8,046 nt of DNA from Pseudomonadota bacterium (GCA_018830925.1 JAHJRK010000084.1:1-8046); one strand, 5' to 3'. Positions 1 to 7,206 are shown, counted from the first letter of the stretch. Made by a program: numbers and translations. Notes: a model not told the origin generated them from the sequence alone.

Positions 1-68
1 GAAGCTGTAAATAATAATACGGGAATTGCAAGCAACAGCGCCAATATTATCCAAGATCTTTTCTTCAT
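1..68 (-). CDS. pal: Probable peptidoglycan-associated lipoprotein Pal, N-terminus only
   Basis: Only the first 22 codons and part of a 23rd lie in the window; the gene runs off the left edge. The visible part is a typical export signal: MKKRSW followed by a hydrophobic stretch (IILALLLAIPVLLF) and then T-A-S. This fits a lipoprotein signal whose lipobox cysteine would come just beyond the edge, but that cysteine is not visible. The start is well supported by an AGGAGG ribosome binding site at 78-83, nine bases before the ATG. The gene lies 36 bases after tolB on the same strand, where Pal is normally encoded. Pal would anchor the outer membrane to peptidoglycan and bind TolB. The identity rests on position and signal type, since no OmpA-like domain is visible. 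Another exported protein is possible. Confidence 0.6.
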   Translation of the reverse strand, partial: MKKRSWIILALLLAIPVLLFTA

Positions 69-104
69 TTTTAAAAACCTCCTTTGAGTTATATATGGTT
101 ATTT

Positions 105-1433
105 TTATTTAAGCCCTGATGGTGACCATTTGGGGTTTGTCTGTTCGCCGGATATAGCAAAAAGACGCCTCTGATCCATTCCGTAAGAGGTCATTACATA
201 TATTCTGGAAGGCCCCTCACGGGTTGAACTGAATACAATAAGACTCCCGTCCGGAGACCATGAAGGAGATTCGTTATCGCCTCCATTACGGGTCAGTTGA
301 ACAGGATCTTTACCGTCAAGACCGATAATAGAAACATTATGTTTCCCCTCGTTCATTCCGGAATATGCTATCTTATCTCCTTTCGGCGACCAGCTCGGCT
401 GGGTATTGTACCTGCCGTTAAATGTCAGCCTTTCGACATGTCCCGCCTCTATGTCCAGCACATAGATCTGGGGGGTTCCGGACCTGCTTGAAACAAAAGC
501 CATTTTTTTTCCGTCAGGAGACCATGATGGAGATACATCACTTCCCCGCTCATTTGTCAACTTTTTAATTACTTTTCCGTTTCCCGTCAGAAGGTAGATA
601 TCCTGGTCTCCGGAATAGGAAAGGGTTGCTGCAAGTTCAAACTTTCCAGGTACCCAGGCCGGCGTAATATTTATTCCTTTGTTTGCCACAACAGATACCC
701 TGCCGTCTTTGACATTCTTAACATAAAGATCGGGGTTCCCTTTCAAATATGATGTATATGCAATCCATTGGCCGTCTGATGACCATGCGGGAAAAAGAGT
801 GATTGCATTATTCCGGGTAAACGGCCTGATATTTACCCCGTCAAATTCGCATGTATATATCTCCTTGCTTCCTGTGCCATTTGATACAAACGCGATCCCG
901 CTGTCAAAAACCCCCCTGTTGCCTGTAAGGTAAAAGACAATCTCGCCTGAAAAAAGGCGCATAACACCCCTTAAATCATTTAAGCCCGTGGTGTATTTCT
1001 TTCCTATAAGCCGGCTTGATTTGATTGTATCAAACAGCCTCAGTTCGATCTCAAAAACATCCCCTCTTATCTGAAACTCACCGGTTACAAGAAGCTCCGC
1101 TCCTACGGCAGTCCAGTTGTGAAAATCAATATCTGCTGCGGTTGTTTCCGCTTTTGAAGGATCTTCAAGAAAGCTTTGTCTGTCAAGCATTTTGAAATAT
1201 CCTGTAAAATCAAGCATCCCTGAAAGCATATCGGATGCTTTCAGGGACATTTGCATATGGGAATCGTTGATTGATTCCGCCTTTGCCTTAAACAGTGGAA
1301 CTGCTATCGGAATCTTCCTGATAAAAGGACTGTTGATATCTATATAGTCATATCCGGCAAGGCTTTCCGCCGGACTTGTCAATGAAATAATGACGGTCAT
1401 AACGGCAATAAAAATGAAACGAAAATATGTCAT
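105..1433 (-). CDS. tolB: Tol-Pal system periplasmic beta-propeller protein TolB
   Basis: A 442-residue protein, close to the usual TolB length of about 430. Residues 1-26 are a Sec signal peptide (hydrophobic core FIFIAVMTVIISLT, likely cleavage after S-L-A at 24-26). The mature N-terminal region (about 27-170) is the TolB N-domain with IPIAVPLF near its start. The C-terminal part is a six-bladed propeller of PD40/WD40-like repeats, each marked by a P-x-W motif: PAWSSDG, PAWVPGK, PSWSPDG, PSWSPKG, PSWSPDG and PKWSPSG. The second is the most divergent. TolB acts in the periplasm, binding Pal and the TolA C-terminal domain, and helps pull the outer membrane inward during division. An AAAGGA ribosome site at 1441-1446 sits seven bases before the ATG. 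The gene starts 34 bases after the TolA-like gene and belongs to the same operon. Confidence 0.96.
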   Translation of the reverse strand: MTYFRFIFIAVMTVIISLTSPAESLAGYDYIDINSPFIRKIPIAVPLFKAKAESINDSHMQMSLKASDMLSGMLDFTGYFKMLDRQSFLEDPSKAETTAADIDFHNWTAVGAELLVTGEFQIRGDVFEIELRLFDTIKSSRLIGKKYTTGLNDLRGVMRLFSGEIVFYLTGNRGVFDSGIAFVSNGTGSKEIYTCEFDGVNIRPFTRNNAITLFPAWSSDGQWIAYTSYLKGNPDLYVKNVKDGRVSVVANKGINITPAWVPGKFELAATLSYSGDQDIYLLTGNGKVIKKLTNERGSDVSPSWSPDGKKMAFVSSRSGTPQIYVLDIEAGHVERLTFNGRYNTQPSWSPKGDKIAYSGMNEGKHNVSIIGLDGKDPVQLTRNGGDNESPSWSPDGSLIVFSSTREGPSRIYVMTSYGMDQRRLFAISGEQTNPKWSPSGLK

Positions 1434-1467
1434 TATCCGATCCTTTTATTTGTCCAATCTGCGTGAA

Positions 1468-2373
1468 TTATTTCTGCTTAAGGCCACCGGTTCCGAAACG
1501 CAGGCCAACCTCGTAATATGCCCGGTCATATTGTTCGGGAACAGGGGGAAGAGGGTTTGATTTCTGAATCGCTCTGTAAGCCGAATCATCCAGATAACGA
1601 TTCCCTGATTCTCTTTCAAACCGGATGTCGCTAATTTCACCGTTTGACATGATTTTTATCACAAGAACAGCCATATAATCGGCGCCCTTTCCTCCCAACT
1701 GCTCTGAATATGCCCAATTCTGCTGAATCTTATAATATATCTCAGCCTTATATATATCGAGAACTCCAAAAGAACTGCCTGCCCCACTTCCTGTCCCGCC
1801 GGTTATTACCGGGAAAGATCCCTTTACTTCGCTTCCAGGAATACCTGTGCCTTTATTAACCCTGTTTGAGTTTTCGACCTGGTCTCTCATCCTCCCTATT
1901 GCATCGGAGACTGCTGCCGGTCTCGATTCCCCGACTTTTTTTTCAATATTTTTTACGGCATTCTTTATTAAAGCGGCAGTCTCAACCCTTTTTTTTGGTG
2001 AAATTTCGGGTTTTAAAGAAACTTTCTTTTCGACCTTTGCGGCCGGTTTTGAAATTTTTTCAGGTATTGAAGCTTCGGCCTTACTCATTTTCTGCTCCAC
2101 CGCTTTCTCCGCTTGCGCAGGAATTGCCTCTTTGGCAACAGGAGCGCCGCCTGCAGGTGGGCCGGGCGGCGCCGCAGGCAGTGAAACAAGGCTTATGTTT
2201 ATCGCAGAAGGAAAAGGGTTGCCTGATGGCTTCCTGTATTCAGGCAGAAAAAACAGGGTTCCGATCAATATGGCGTGGCACGCAAAGGAAACGCCGAATG
2301 TTAAAACCATGGTTTTCGGAGGAATACCCGTTCCCCTGAAAAAATTTTCTGAAATCTGAAAACGTCCTTTCAT
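1468..2373 (-). CDS. tolA: TolA/TonB-type energy-transducing protein with TonB C-terminal domain
   Basis: A 301-residue protein from the chosen ATG at 2373. One membrane helix lies at about 22-43 with the S-x3-H pair (S29, H33) that TolA and TonB use to contact their motor. Next come a Pro/Ala/Gly stretch (66-80), a Lys/Ala/Glu-rich periplasmic spacer (81-170), a Gly/Ser linker (about 191-203) and a TonB C-terminal domain (about 208-294) with LDDSAYRAIQKSNPLPPVP. The position between tolR and tolB indicates a TolA role: passing TolQ/TolR force to TolB, Pal and the outer membrane. By sequence alone it could be called a TonB family protein. The frame is open to an ATG at 2442, but that start would overlap tolR by 68 bases and add 23 atypical residues. 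The ATG at 2373 comes one base after the tolR stop, pointing to coupled translation; its own ribosome site (AGAAGA) is weak. Confidence 0.88.
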   Translation of the reverse strand: MKGRFQISENFFRGTGIPPKTMVLTFGVSFACHAILIGTLFFLPEYRKPSGNPFPSAINISLVSLPAAPPGPPAGGAPVAKEAIPAQAEKAVEQKMSKAEASIPEKISKPAAKVEKKVSLKPEISPKKRVETAALIKNAVKNIEKKVGESRPAAVSDAIGRMRDQVENSNRVNKGTGIPGSEVKGSFPVITGGTGSGAGSSFGVLDIYKAEIYYKIQQNWAYSEQLGGKGADYMAVLVIKIMSNGEISDIRFERESGNRYLDDSAYRAIQKSNPLPPVPEQYDRAYYEVGLRFGTGGLKQK

Positions 2374-2374
2374 A

Positions 2375-2806
2375 TTATTTCTTCTGTTTATCGTTTTCCC
2401 TGTTTTCCGCAGGTTCAGTAACCATGCCGAGTTTTTCCACACCAGCGCCTTTTATTTCGGACATGATTTTCACAACCGCACCGTATGAAACATCTTTGTC
2501 GGCTCTCAGGTAAACTTCCTGGTCGGGATGCCCTTCCAGGATTTTCTTTATCTTGTTTTGAAGAAATTCCGGTGCTATTTTGTAATTATTTATATATAAT
2601 TTCCCATTTTTATCGAGTGTTATCAAAAGATGGTCTTTTTCAGAAACAAGGGGTTTTGCAACAGCCTCGGGAAGAGAGACGTTTACACCCTGAATCATCA
2701 TTGGGGCAGTTGCCATGAAAATTATGAGAAGCACCAGCATGACATCCACAAACGGCGTAACATTTATATCGGACATAAGACGGTCATTGTCTCCACCGAT
2801 CATCAT
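2375..2806 (-). CDS. tolR: ExbD/TolR family inner-membrane motor protein
   Basis: 143 residues, the usual length for TolR. A short cytoplasmic tail is followed by the family signature DINVTPFVDVMLVLLIIFM at 13-31, which starts the single membrane helix. D21 matches the conserved aspartate that takes part in proton flow in TolR and ExbD (D23 in E. coli TolR). The rest (about 42-143) is the periplasmic domain with LITLDKNGKLYIN and YLRADKDVSYG, ending in a charged tail. With TolQ it forms the proton-driven stator that works on TolA. Its ATG overlaps the tolQ TGA as ATGA (2803-2806), and an AAGGGG ribosome site at 2815-2820 lies eight bases upstream. A second ATG follows directly as codon 2, so the first methionine is uncertain by one residue. 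Confidence 0.95.
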   Translation of the reverse strand: MMIGGDNDRLMSDINVTPFVDVMLVLLIIFMATAPMMIQGVNVSLPEAVAKPLVSEKDHLLITLDKNGKLYINNYKIAPEFLQNKIKKILEGHPDQEVYLRADKDVSYGAVVKIMSEIKGAGVEKLGMVTEPAENRENDKQKK

Positions 2807-3534
2807 TTCTTATTCCCCTTGGCCCTTAAAATATCCCTTTCAATAATATTCAGAAAATCAGCCGCAAAACTTTGAAGCTCCGTCTCTATGGTTCTTATTT
2901 TCTGCATGAAATAATTGAATGCTATAACGGCGGGAATCGCTGCGGCAAGACCGGCGGCAGTAGCAACAAGCGCCTCCGATATTCCAGGGGCGACAACAGC
3001 AAGAGTGGCCGACCCCTTAAGTCCTATCCCATGGAAAGAATTCATGATTCCCCACACAGTACCAAACAGGCCGATAAAAGGAGTTGTGTTCCCCGTGGTT
3101 GCGAGGAAGGGCACCATCTGAACCAGTCTGGTAACCTCTGTGTTGATGGCCCTCCTTAACGCACGCTTTACATTATCTATACCCGCGAACCTGGCGCTTA
3201 TCGACAAATCATCAGCCCCGGTTCCATGAGATGCTATAGGTACACCTGACTGGCTCAATTTTGTCAGCTCCATATAACCTATCCTGAATATCCTTGCTAT
3301 GGGGCTACCGCTTAATTCCTTTGCCTTTGCATAAGCATCTGAAAAATCACGACTTTTCCAGAAATAATCGGTAAAATATTCTGATTCCCTGTATGCCCGT
3401 CTGATGTATGAATATTTTATAAAAATTATCGCCCAGGAAGCTATTGAAAAAAAAACAAGTGTGAGCAGAACAGCCTGCACCATCAGTCCTGCATTGCTTA
3501 TCATGTGAATCAAGTCAAAATGCTGTGAAGGCAT
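2803..3534 (-). CDS. tolQ: MotA/TolQ/ExbB family proton channel protein TolQ
   Basis: 243 residues with three membrane helices: about 15-38 (AVLLTLVFFSIASWAIIFIK), 140-168 and 178-209. It resembles TolQ more closely than ExbB, with GLFGTVWGIM at 155-164, VAPGISEALVATAAGL at 181-196 and IPAVIAFNYF at 200-209. T159 and T192 correspond to the pore threonines T145 and T178 of E. coli TolQ. The protein sits in the inner membrane and forms the proton-conducting ring around TolR that energises TolA. It is the first gene of the tol operon, and the promoter lies at 3597-3625. The ATG at 3534 is preferred because a GGGG ribosome site (3542-3545) lies seven bases upstream; the next in-frame ATG (3504) has none. 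No ybgC lies upstream, since the divergent sdh operon occupies that side. Confidence 0.95.
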   Translation of the reverse strand: MPSQHFDLIHMISNAGLMVQAVLLTLVFFSIASWAIIFIKYSYIRRAYRESEYFTDYFWKSRDFSDAYAKAKELSGSPIARIFRIGYMELTKLSQSGVPIASHGTGADDLSISARFAGIDNVKRALRRAINTEVTRLVQMVPFLATTGNTTPFIGLFGTVWGIMNSFHGIGLKGSATLAVVAPGISEALVATAAGLAAAIPAVIAFNYFMQKIRTIETELQSFAADFLNIIERDILRAKGNKK

Positions 3535-3596
3535 ATAATAACCCCAGTCTTTTCTATGTTTTATAAGAAATACTAAGTACCAGTTTTTAATAGGTT

Positions 3597-3625
3597 ATTA
3601 TATCGGTTAATGATTATCGTGTCAA
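3597..3625 (-). promoter_or_regulatory. Consensus sigma70-type promoter of the tol operon
   Basis: Read on the minus strand, TTGACA (3625-3620) and TATAAT (3602-3597) both match the consensus exactly and are separated by exactly 17 bases. Transcription would begin near 3590, leaving a leader of about 55 bases before tolQ. It is the only strong promoter-like match seen upstream of the minus-strand operon. That it is active is inferred. Confidence 0.8.
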
Positions 3626-3644
3626 TGATTAGTTGCCTGAAATT

Positions 3645-3660
3645 ATTTGACCGAACAAAT
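3645..3660. promoter_or_regulatory. Small inverted repeat between the divergent promoters, possible operator
   Basis: ATTTG, six bases, CAAAT forms a perfect five-base inverted repeat. It lies 20 bases upstream of the tol -35 box and 3 bases before the sdh -35 box, where a regulator could affect both directions. The arms are short and AT-rich, so chance is a real alternative. It does not match the FNR box (TTGAT-N4-ATCAA). Confidence 0.25.
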
Positions 3661-3663
3661 TTA

Positions 3664-3690
3664 TTGACAGAGAAGCTTTAAATCAATAAT
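3664..3690 (+). promoter_or_regulatory. Possible sdh operon promoter (upstream candidate)
   Basis: A perfect -35 box TTGACA lies at 3664-3669. The best -10 match is AATAAT at 3685-3690 (5 of 6), but the 15-base spacer is short. A 17-base spacer would give TAATTG, which is a poor box. The -35 is convincing and the -10 is not settled. The leader to the sdhC ATG would be about 50 bases. Confidence 0.5.
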
Positions 3691-3718
3691 TGAATTTTTT
3701 CTCTGCATGCTTCATAAT
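3690..3718 (+). promoter_or_regulatory. Possible sdh operon promoter (downstream candidate)
   Basis: TTGAAT (3690-3695, 4 of 6) and CATAAT (3713-3718, 5 of 6) are separated by 17 bases, an ideal spacing. Transcription would start near 3725, about 25 bases before sdhC. The boxes are weaker than the upstream -35, so this may be an alternative or secondary promoter. Confidence 0.4.
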
Positions 3719-3749
3719 TGATTTATTGCAATATGACGGGGAGGGAAAA

Positions 3750-4391
3750 ATGAACTGGCTGACCAAAACCTTTACCAGCTCCATCGGCAAGAAATTGCTG
3801 ATGGCTGTAACCGGCTTGAGTTTTTGCGCATTTCTGACAGCGCATCTTATAGGAAATCTTACTCTTTATGCCGGAAGGGATGCTTTCAATTCGTACGCTG
3901 AACATCTCCATTCGCTCGGACCGCTTATAACTGTTGCAGAAACAGGCCTTTTATTTTTTGGAATAATTCATGTTGTAACCGGCCTCTTTCTTTTTTTTCA
4001 GAATATCGCTGCCAGGCCTGCAAGATACGAAGTAAATAAAAACGCCGGGGGCCGGACTATAGGCTCGGTAACAATGCCCTATACTGGGCTGATACTGATT
4101 GCCTTTATAACACTTCATCTGATCAATTTTCATTTCATCGATAAATCCGGTTCAACAATTTTTCAAATAGTTCAGGATGCGTTTACCAAGCCGGCATACA
4201 TCGTAATTTATGTTCTGGCGGTTATAACGGCTGCATTCCATGTCAGCCACGGATTCTGGAGCGCATTTCAAACTCTGGGCGTAAACCATCCGAAATATAT
4301 GCCTTTTATCAGAACTGCCGGAATAGCTTTCAGCCTTATAATCGGGCTCGGTTTCGGGTTTATTCCGATTTTTATTTCGATTACAACATAA
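3750..4391 (+). CDS. sdhC: Succinate dehydrogenase/fumarate reductase cytochrome b subunit, b558 family
   Basis: 213 residues, five predicted membrane helices. It is a single-subunit di-heme anchor like those of Bacillus SdhC and Wolinella FrdC, with no separate SdhD. Likely heme-ligand histidines, one per helix, are H32 (TAHLIGN), H74 (IIHVVTG), H123 (TLHLINFH) and H164 (AFHVSHGFW); H128 and H167 lie close by. HGFWSAFQTLG at 167-177 is typical of the family. It anchors SdhA and SdhB to the inner membrane and exchanges electrons with the quinone, probably menaquinone. The residue two before H164 is A162, where Wolinella FrdC has the E-pathway glutamate E180. The start at 3750 is chosen because GGGGAGGG (3738-3745) precedes it and the protein then begins with the usual MNWLTKTFTSSIGKK. 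An upstream ATG at 3690 would add 20 unlike residues. Confidence 0.93.
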   Translation: MNWLTKTFTSSIGKKLLMAVTGLSFCAFLTAHLIGNLTLYAGRDAFNSYAEHLHSLGPLITVAETGLLFFGIIHVVTGLFLFFQNIAARPARYEVNKNAGGRTIGSVTMPYTGLILIAFITLHLINFHFIDKSGSTIFQIVQDAFTKPAYIVIYVLAVITAAFHVSHGFWSAFQTLGVNHPKYMPFIRTAGIAFSLIIGLGFGFIPIFISITT

Positions 4392-4404
4392 GAAAGGAAT
4401 TATC

Positions 4405-6318
4405 ATGCGGCTTGATGCAAAAATACCGGCAGGCCCCGTTGCGGAAAAATGGGACCTGCACCGTTTCGGGCTCAAACTCGTCAATCCTGCAAATAAAAGA
4501 AAATATGAAATAATAGTCGTGGGAACTGGTCTTGCCGGAGGATCAGCATCGGCCTCTCTTGCAGAACTCGGGTACAATGTCAAAACATTCTGCATACAGG
4601 ACAGCCCGAGGCGGGCCCACAGCATTGCAGCCCAGGGCGGCATCAATGCTTCAAAAAACTATCAGAATGACGGAGACAGCGACTGGCGGCTCTTTTACGA
4701 CACGGTAAAGGGCGGCGATTTCAGAGCGAGGGAGGCAAACGTTTACAGACTTGCCCAGTTAAGCGGCAACATCATAGACCAGTGCGTGGCTCAGGGTGTA
4801 CCGTTTGCTCGTGAATACGGAGGACAGCTTGCAAACAGGAGCTTCGGCGGAGCGCAGGTTTCAAGGACTTTCTATGCGAGAGGACAGACCGGGCAACAGC
4901 TTCTGCTCGGAGCATACAGCGCGCTCTCAAGGCAGATTGCCGCAGGAAAAGTCAAAATGTATCCGCGCAGGGAGATGCTCGATGTAGTTGTGATTGATGG
5001 TCAGGCCGGGGGAATCGTTGCCCGGAACCTTGTAACCGGGGAAATTGAAAAATATTCCGCCGATGCGGTAGTCCTTGCCACGGGCGGTTATGCAAATGTA
5101 TTCTTTCTTTCGACAAACGCCATGGCGTCAAATGTAACTGCAACATACCGGGCATACAAAAGAGGCGCCTTTTTTGCCAACCCCTGCTTTACCCAGATTC
5201 ACCCGACATGCATACCCGTCCACGGAACATACCAGTCGAAGCTCACGTTGATGAGCGAAAGCTTAAGAAACGACGGACGGGTATGGGTCCCTAAAAAGCC
5301 GGGAGATAAGCGTTCACCTTCCCAGATTCCCGAATCCGAAAGAGATTATTATCTTGAAAACAAATATCCGAGTTTTGGAAACCTTGTACCGCGGGATGTA
5401 GCATCGCGTAATGCCAAGGAGCAGTGTGACTTGGGAAAAGGGGTCGGGGAAACAGGACTTGCTGTCTATCTCGATTTTGCAGATGCAATAAATAGGGACG
5501 GCAGAGATGTGATAACGAAAAAATACGGAAATCTTTTCCAGATGTATGAAAAAATCACTGCCGAAAATCCTTATGAAACCCCGATGATGATTTATCCTGC
5601 GGTCCACTACACAATGGGCGGGCTTTGGGTTGATTATAACCTCATGAGTACCATTGATGGCCTTTTCGTTCTTGGAGAGGCCAATTTTTCTGATCACGGC
5701 GCAAACCGTCTGGGGGCAAGCGCTCTCATGCAGGGTCTTGCGGACGGTTATTTCATAATTCCCTATACGATAGGCGGATATCTTGCGGCAAATACGAAAA
5801 AGCAGGTATCGACCGATCACCCTGCATTCAAAGAATCCGCAGACAGGATCGAATCCGGCGTAAAAAGACTTCTTTCCATAAAAGGCAAAAGGACAGCCGA
5901 TGATTTCCACAGGCAGCTTGGAAATATCATGTGGGAATACTGCGGCATGTCAAGAAACGACGAAGACCTGATAAAGGCAAGAAAGCTTATTCGGGATTTA
6001 AGAGGCGAGTTCTGGGAAAATGTTCTTGTTCCAGGTTCGGACAAAGACTTCAACCAGAGCCTTGAAAAGGCCGGGAGGGTTGCCGATTTTCTCGAATTCG
6101 GAGAATTGATGGTTATAGACGCTCTTGCCCGCAGGGAATCATGCGGAGGCCATTTCAACGAAGGCTATCAGACAGAAGAGAATGAAGCAAGGCGCGACGA
6201 CGAAAACTTCTGCCATGTTTCAGCGTGGGAGTATAAAGGCGAAGGGAAAGATCCCGAACTTAACAAGGAGCAGCTTGCTTTTGAAAATGTCAAATTAACA
6301 CAAAGGAGTTACAAGTGA
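4405..6318 (+). CDS. sdhA: Succinate dehydrogenase/fumarate reductase flavoprotein subunit
   Basis: 637 residues, matching the Bacillus/Geobacter-type SdhA. The FAD-binding Rossmann motif is VVGTGLAGGSASASLAELG at 38-56. H72 in AHSIAAQGGIN is the expected covalent FAD attachment site. Expected substrate and catalytic residues are present: H266 in HPT, R330 in VPRDVASR (the proton-shuttle arginine), H401 in VHYTMGG and R435 in GANRLGA. The C-terminal helical and capping regions (about 470-637) are complete. It interconverts succinate and fumarate on the cytoplasmic face, passing electrons to SdhB; sequence alone does not show the favoured direction. AAAGGA at 4393-4398 lies six bases before the ATG, 13 bases after sdhC. 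Its TGA overlaps the sdhB start. Confidence 0.97.
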   Translation: MRLDAKIPAGPVAEKWDLHRFGLKLVNPANKRKYEIIVVGTGLAGGSASASLAELGYNVKTFCIQDSPRRAHSIAAQGGINASKNYQNDGDSDWRLFYDTVKGGDFRAREANVYRLAQLSGNIIDQCVAQGVPFAREYGGQLANRSFGGAQVSRTFYARGQTGQQLLLGAYSALSRQIAAGKVKMYPRREMLDVVVIDGQAGGIVARNLVTGEIEKYSADAVVLATGGYANVFFLSTNAMASNVTATYRAYKRGAFFANPCFTQIHPTCIPVHGTYQSKLTLMSESLRNDGRVWVPKKPGDKRSPSQIPESERDYYLENKYPSFGNLVPRDVASRNAKEQCDLGKGVGETGLAVYLDFADAINRDGRDVITKKYGNLFQMYEKITAENPYETPMMIYPAVHYTMGGLWVDYNLMSTIDGLFVLGEANFSDHGANRLGASALMQGLADGYFIIPYTIGGYLAANTKKQVSTDHPAFKESADRIESGVKRLLSIKGKRTADDFHRQLGNIMWEYCGMSRNDEDLIKARKLIRDLRGEFWENVLVPGSDKDFNQSLEKAGRVADFLEFGELMVIDALARRESCGGHFNEGYQTEENEARRDDENFCHVSAWEYKGEGKDPELNKEQLAFENVKLTQRSYK

Positions 6319-7079
6319 CAAAGACTCTCAATTTAACACTCAAGGTTTGGCGCCAGAATGGGCCGGATTCCATGGGAAGACTTGAGACATATAACGCCGG
6401 AGATATTTCCACGGACATGTCCTTTCTGGAAATGATCGATGTCATTAACGAGCAGCTTACCATCGAGGGCAAAGAGCCGATAGCTTTTGACCATGACTGC
6501 CGTGAAGGAATATGCGGCATGTGTGGAACGGTTGTAAACGGCCGGCCTCACGGTCCCGAAAAGGGGACAACTCTGTGCCAGCTCCACATGCGCCATTTTT
6601 CGGATGGCGATACGATAGTTATTGAACCATGGCGTTCAAGGGCGTTTAAAATAATAAAGGATCTTGTAGTAGACCGTGGCGCTCTTGATAAAATAATACA
6701 GGCGGGAGGCTATGTTTCCGTCAATACCGGCGGAGCGCCTGATGCCAATGCAATACCGATATCGCAGGATACGGCGGAAAAAGCAATGGATGCCGCGGCA
6801 TGCATAGGGTGCGGAGCCTGCGTGGCGGCATGTCCGAATGCTTCGGCCATGCTTTTTACAAGCGCCAAGATTTCACAGCTCGCCCTTCTTCCCCAGGGAA
6901 GGCCGGAAGCGGCAACGCGGGCCATTGCCATGGTTCGGGCAATGGATGAACTCGGATTCGGAAACTGCACAAACGAGAGAGAATGCGAAGCCGAGTGTCC
7001 GAAGGAGATTTCAATAGTTAACATAGCAAGGATGAACAGAGAATTCTTCAAGGCGGCATTCTTTTCAGAAGTTAAATAA
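6315..7079 (+). CDS. sdhB: Succinate dehydrogenase/fumarate reductase iron-sulfur subunit
   Basis: 254 residues with all three iron-sulfur clusters. The N-terminal plant-type ferredoxin domain has C62, C67, C70 and C88 for [2Fe-2S]. The C-terminal domain has C163-x2-C166-x2-C169-x3-C173-P and C218-x5-C224-x3-C228-P. By comparison with E. coli, C163, C166, C169 and C228 hold [4Fe-4S], and C173, C218 and C224 hold [3Fe-4S]. The third [2Fe-2S] ligand is Cys, as in FrdB, not Asp as in E. coli SdhB. The protein wires electrons between the SdhA flavin and the SdhC hemes. The start is GTG, overlapping the sdhA stop as GTGA (6315-6318), with AAGGAG at 6303-6308 six bases upstream. The first residues (TLNLTLKVWRQ) are the usual opening strand, supporting this start. 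Confidence 0.97.
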   Translation: MTKTLNLTLKVWRQNGPDSMGRLETYNAGDISTDMSFLEMIDVINEQLTIEGKEPIAFDHDCREGICGMCGTVVNGRPHGPEKGTTLCQLHMRHFSDGDTIVIEPWRSRAFKIIKDLVVDRGALDKIIQAGGYVSVNTGGAPDANAIPISQDTAEKAMDAAACIGCGACVAACPNASAMLFTSAKISQLALLPQGRPEAATRAIAMVRAMDELGFGNCTNERECEAECPKEISIVNIARMNREFFKAAFFSEVK

Positions 7080-7160
7080 CCGAACTTCGAATATCGATAA
7101 AAACCGAATTTCGAATATCGCACTTCGAAGTTCGATGTATGATGTACGATATTCGATGTT
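7080..7160. repeat. TTCGAATATCG-type intergenic repeat cluster
   Basis: Two direct copies, CCGAACTTCGAATATCG (7080-7096) and CCGAATTTCGAATATCG (7104-7120), differ at one base in 17 and begin 24 bases apart. Their TCGAATATCG core recurs inverted as CGATATTCGA (7147-7156). Between them is a perfect 10-base palindrome, ACTTCGAAGT (7122-7131), and CGAACTTCGA (7081-7090) recurs inverted at 7125-7134. The block begins one base after the sdhB stop and fills most of the space between the convergent sdhB and uspA. It can fold into hairpins, but I see no T-run to mark an intrinsic terminator. Similar spacers occur in desulfobacterial genomes (from memory, not checked). Confidence 0.7.
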
Positions 7161-7166
7161 CTCTTT

Positions 7167-7201
7167 GCCCCTTTGTCTCTCGCGCCTCTCGCCTTATGCC
7201 T
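7167..7201. repeat. Degenerate 7-base tandem repeat next to the uspA 3' end
   Basis: Units in phase with period 7 on the plus strand: gcccctt, tgtctct, cgcgcct, ctcgcct, tatgcct. The last three share the ending GCCT. The array ends six bases from the uspA stop codon. The same unit type in the same orientation recurs at 7672-7727, on the other side of uspA. Confidence 0.55.
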
Positions 7202-7206
7202 TTCCA

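Noticed and set aside
1847..2359. Open frame of 170 codons on the plus strand, antisense to the TolA-like gene
   Set aside because: It mirrors the low-complexity Lys/Ala/Pro-rich coding region of a recognised gene on the other strand. Its product is Phe/Ser/Ala-rich without any motif.
2374..2442. Longer TolA-like start at 2442
   Set aside because: It would overlap tolR by 68 bases and add a polar segment unlike the family. The ATG at 2373 directly follows the tolR stop.
3620..3669. FNR or Fur-like operator between the divergent operons
   Set aside because: No stretch matches TTGAT-N4-ATCAA or a Fur box well. Only a short AT-rich inverted repeat is present.
3690..3749. Upstream ATG extending SdhC by 20 residues
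   Set aside because: The extension overlaps the promoter candidates and lacks family likeness. The ATG at 3750 has a strong ribosome site and the usual N-terminus.
4152..4646. Open frame on the minus strand across the sdhC/sdhA junction
   Set aside because: It is antisense to two clearly recognised genes and has no recognisable motif.
5314..5910. Open frame of 198 codons on the minus strand within sdhA
   Set aside because: It is entirely antisense to the conserved flavoprotein gene and has no recognisable domain.
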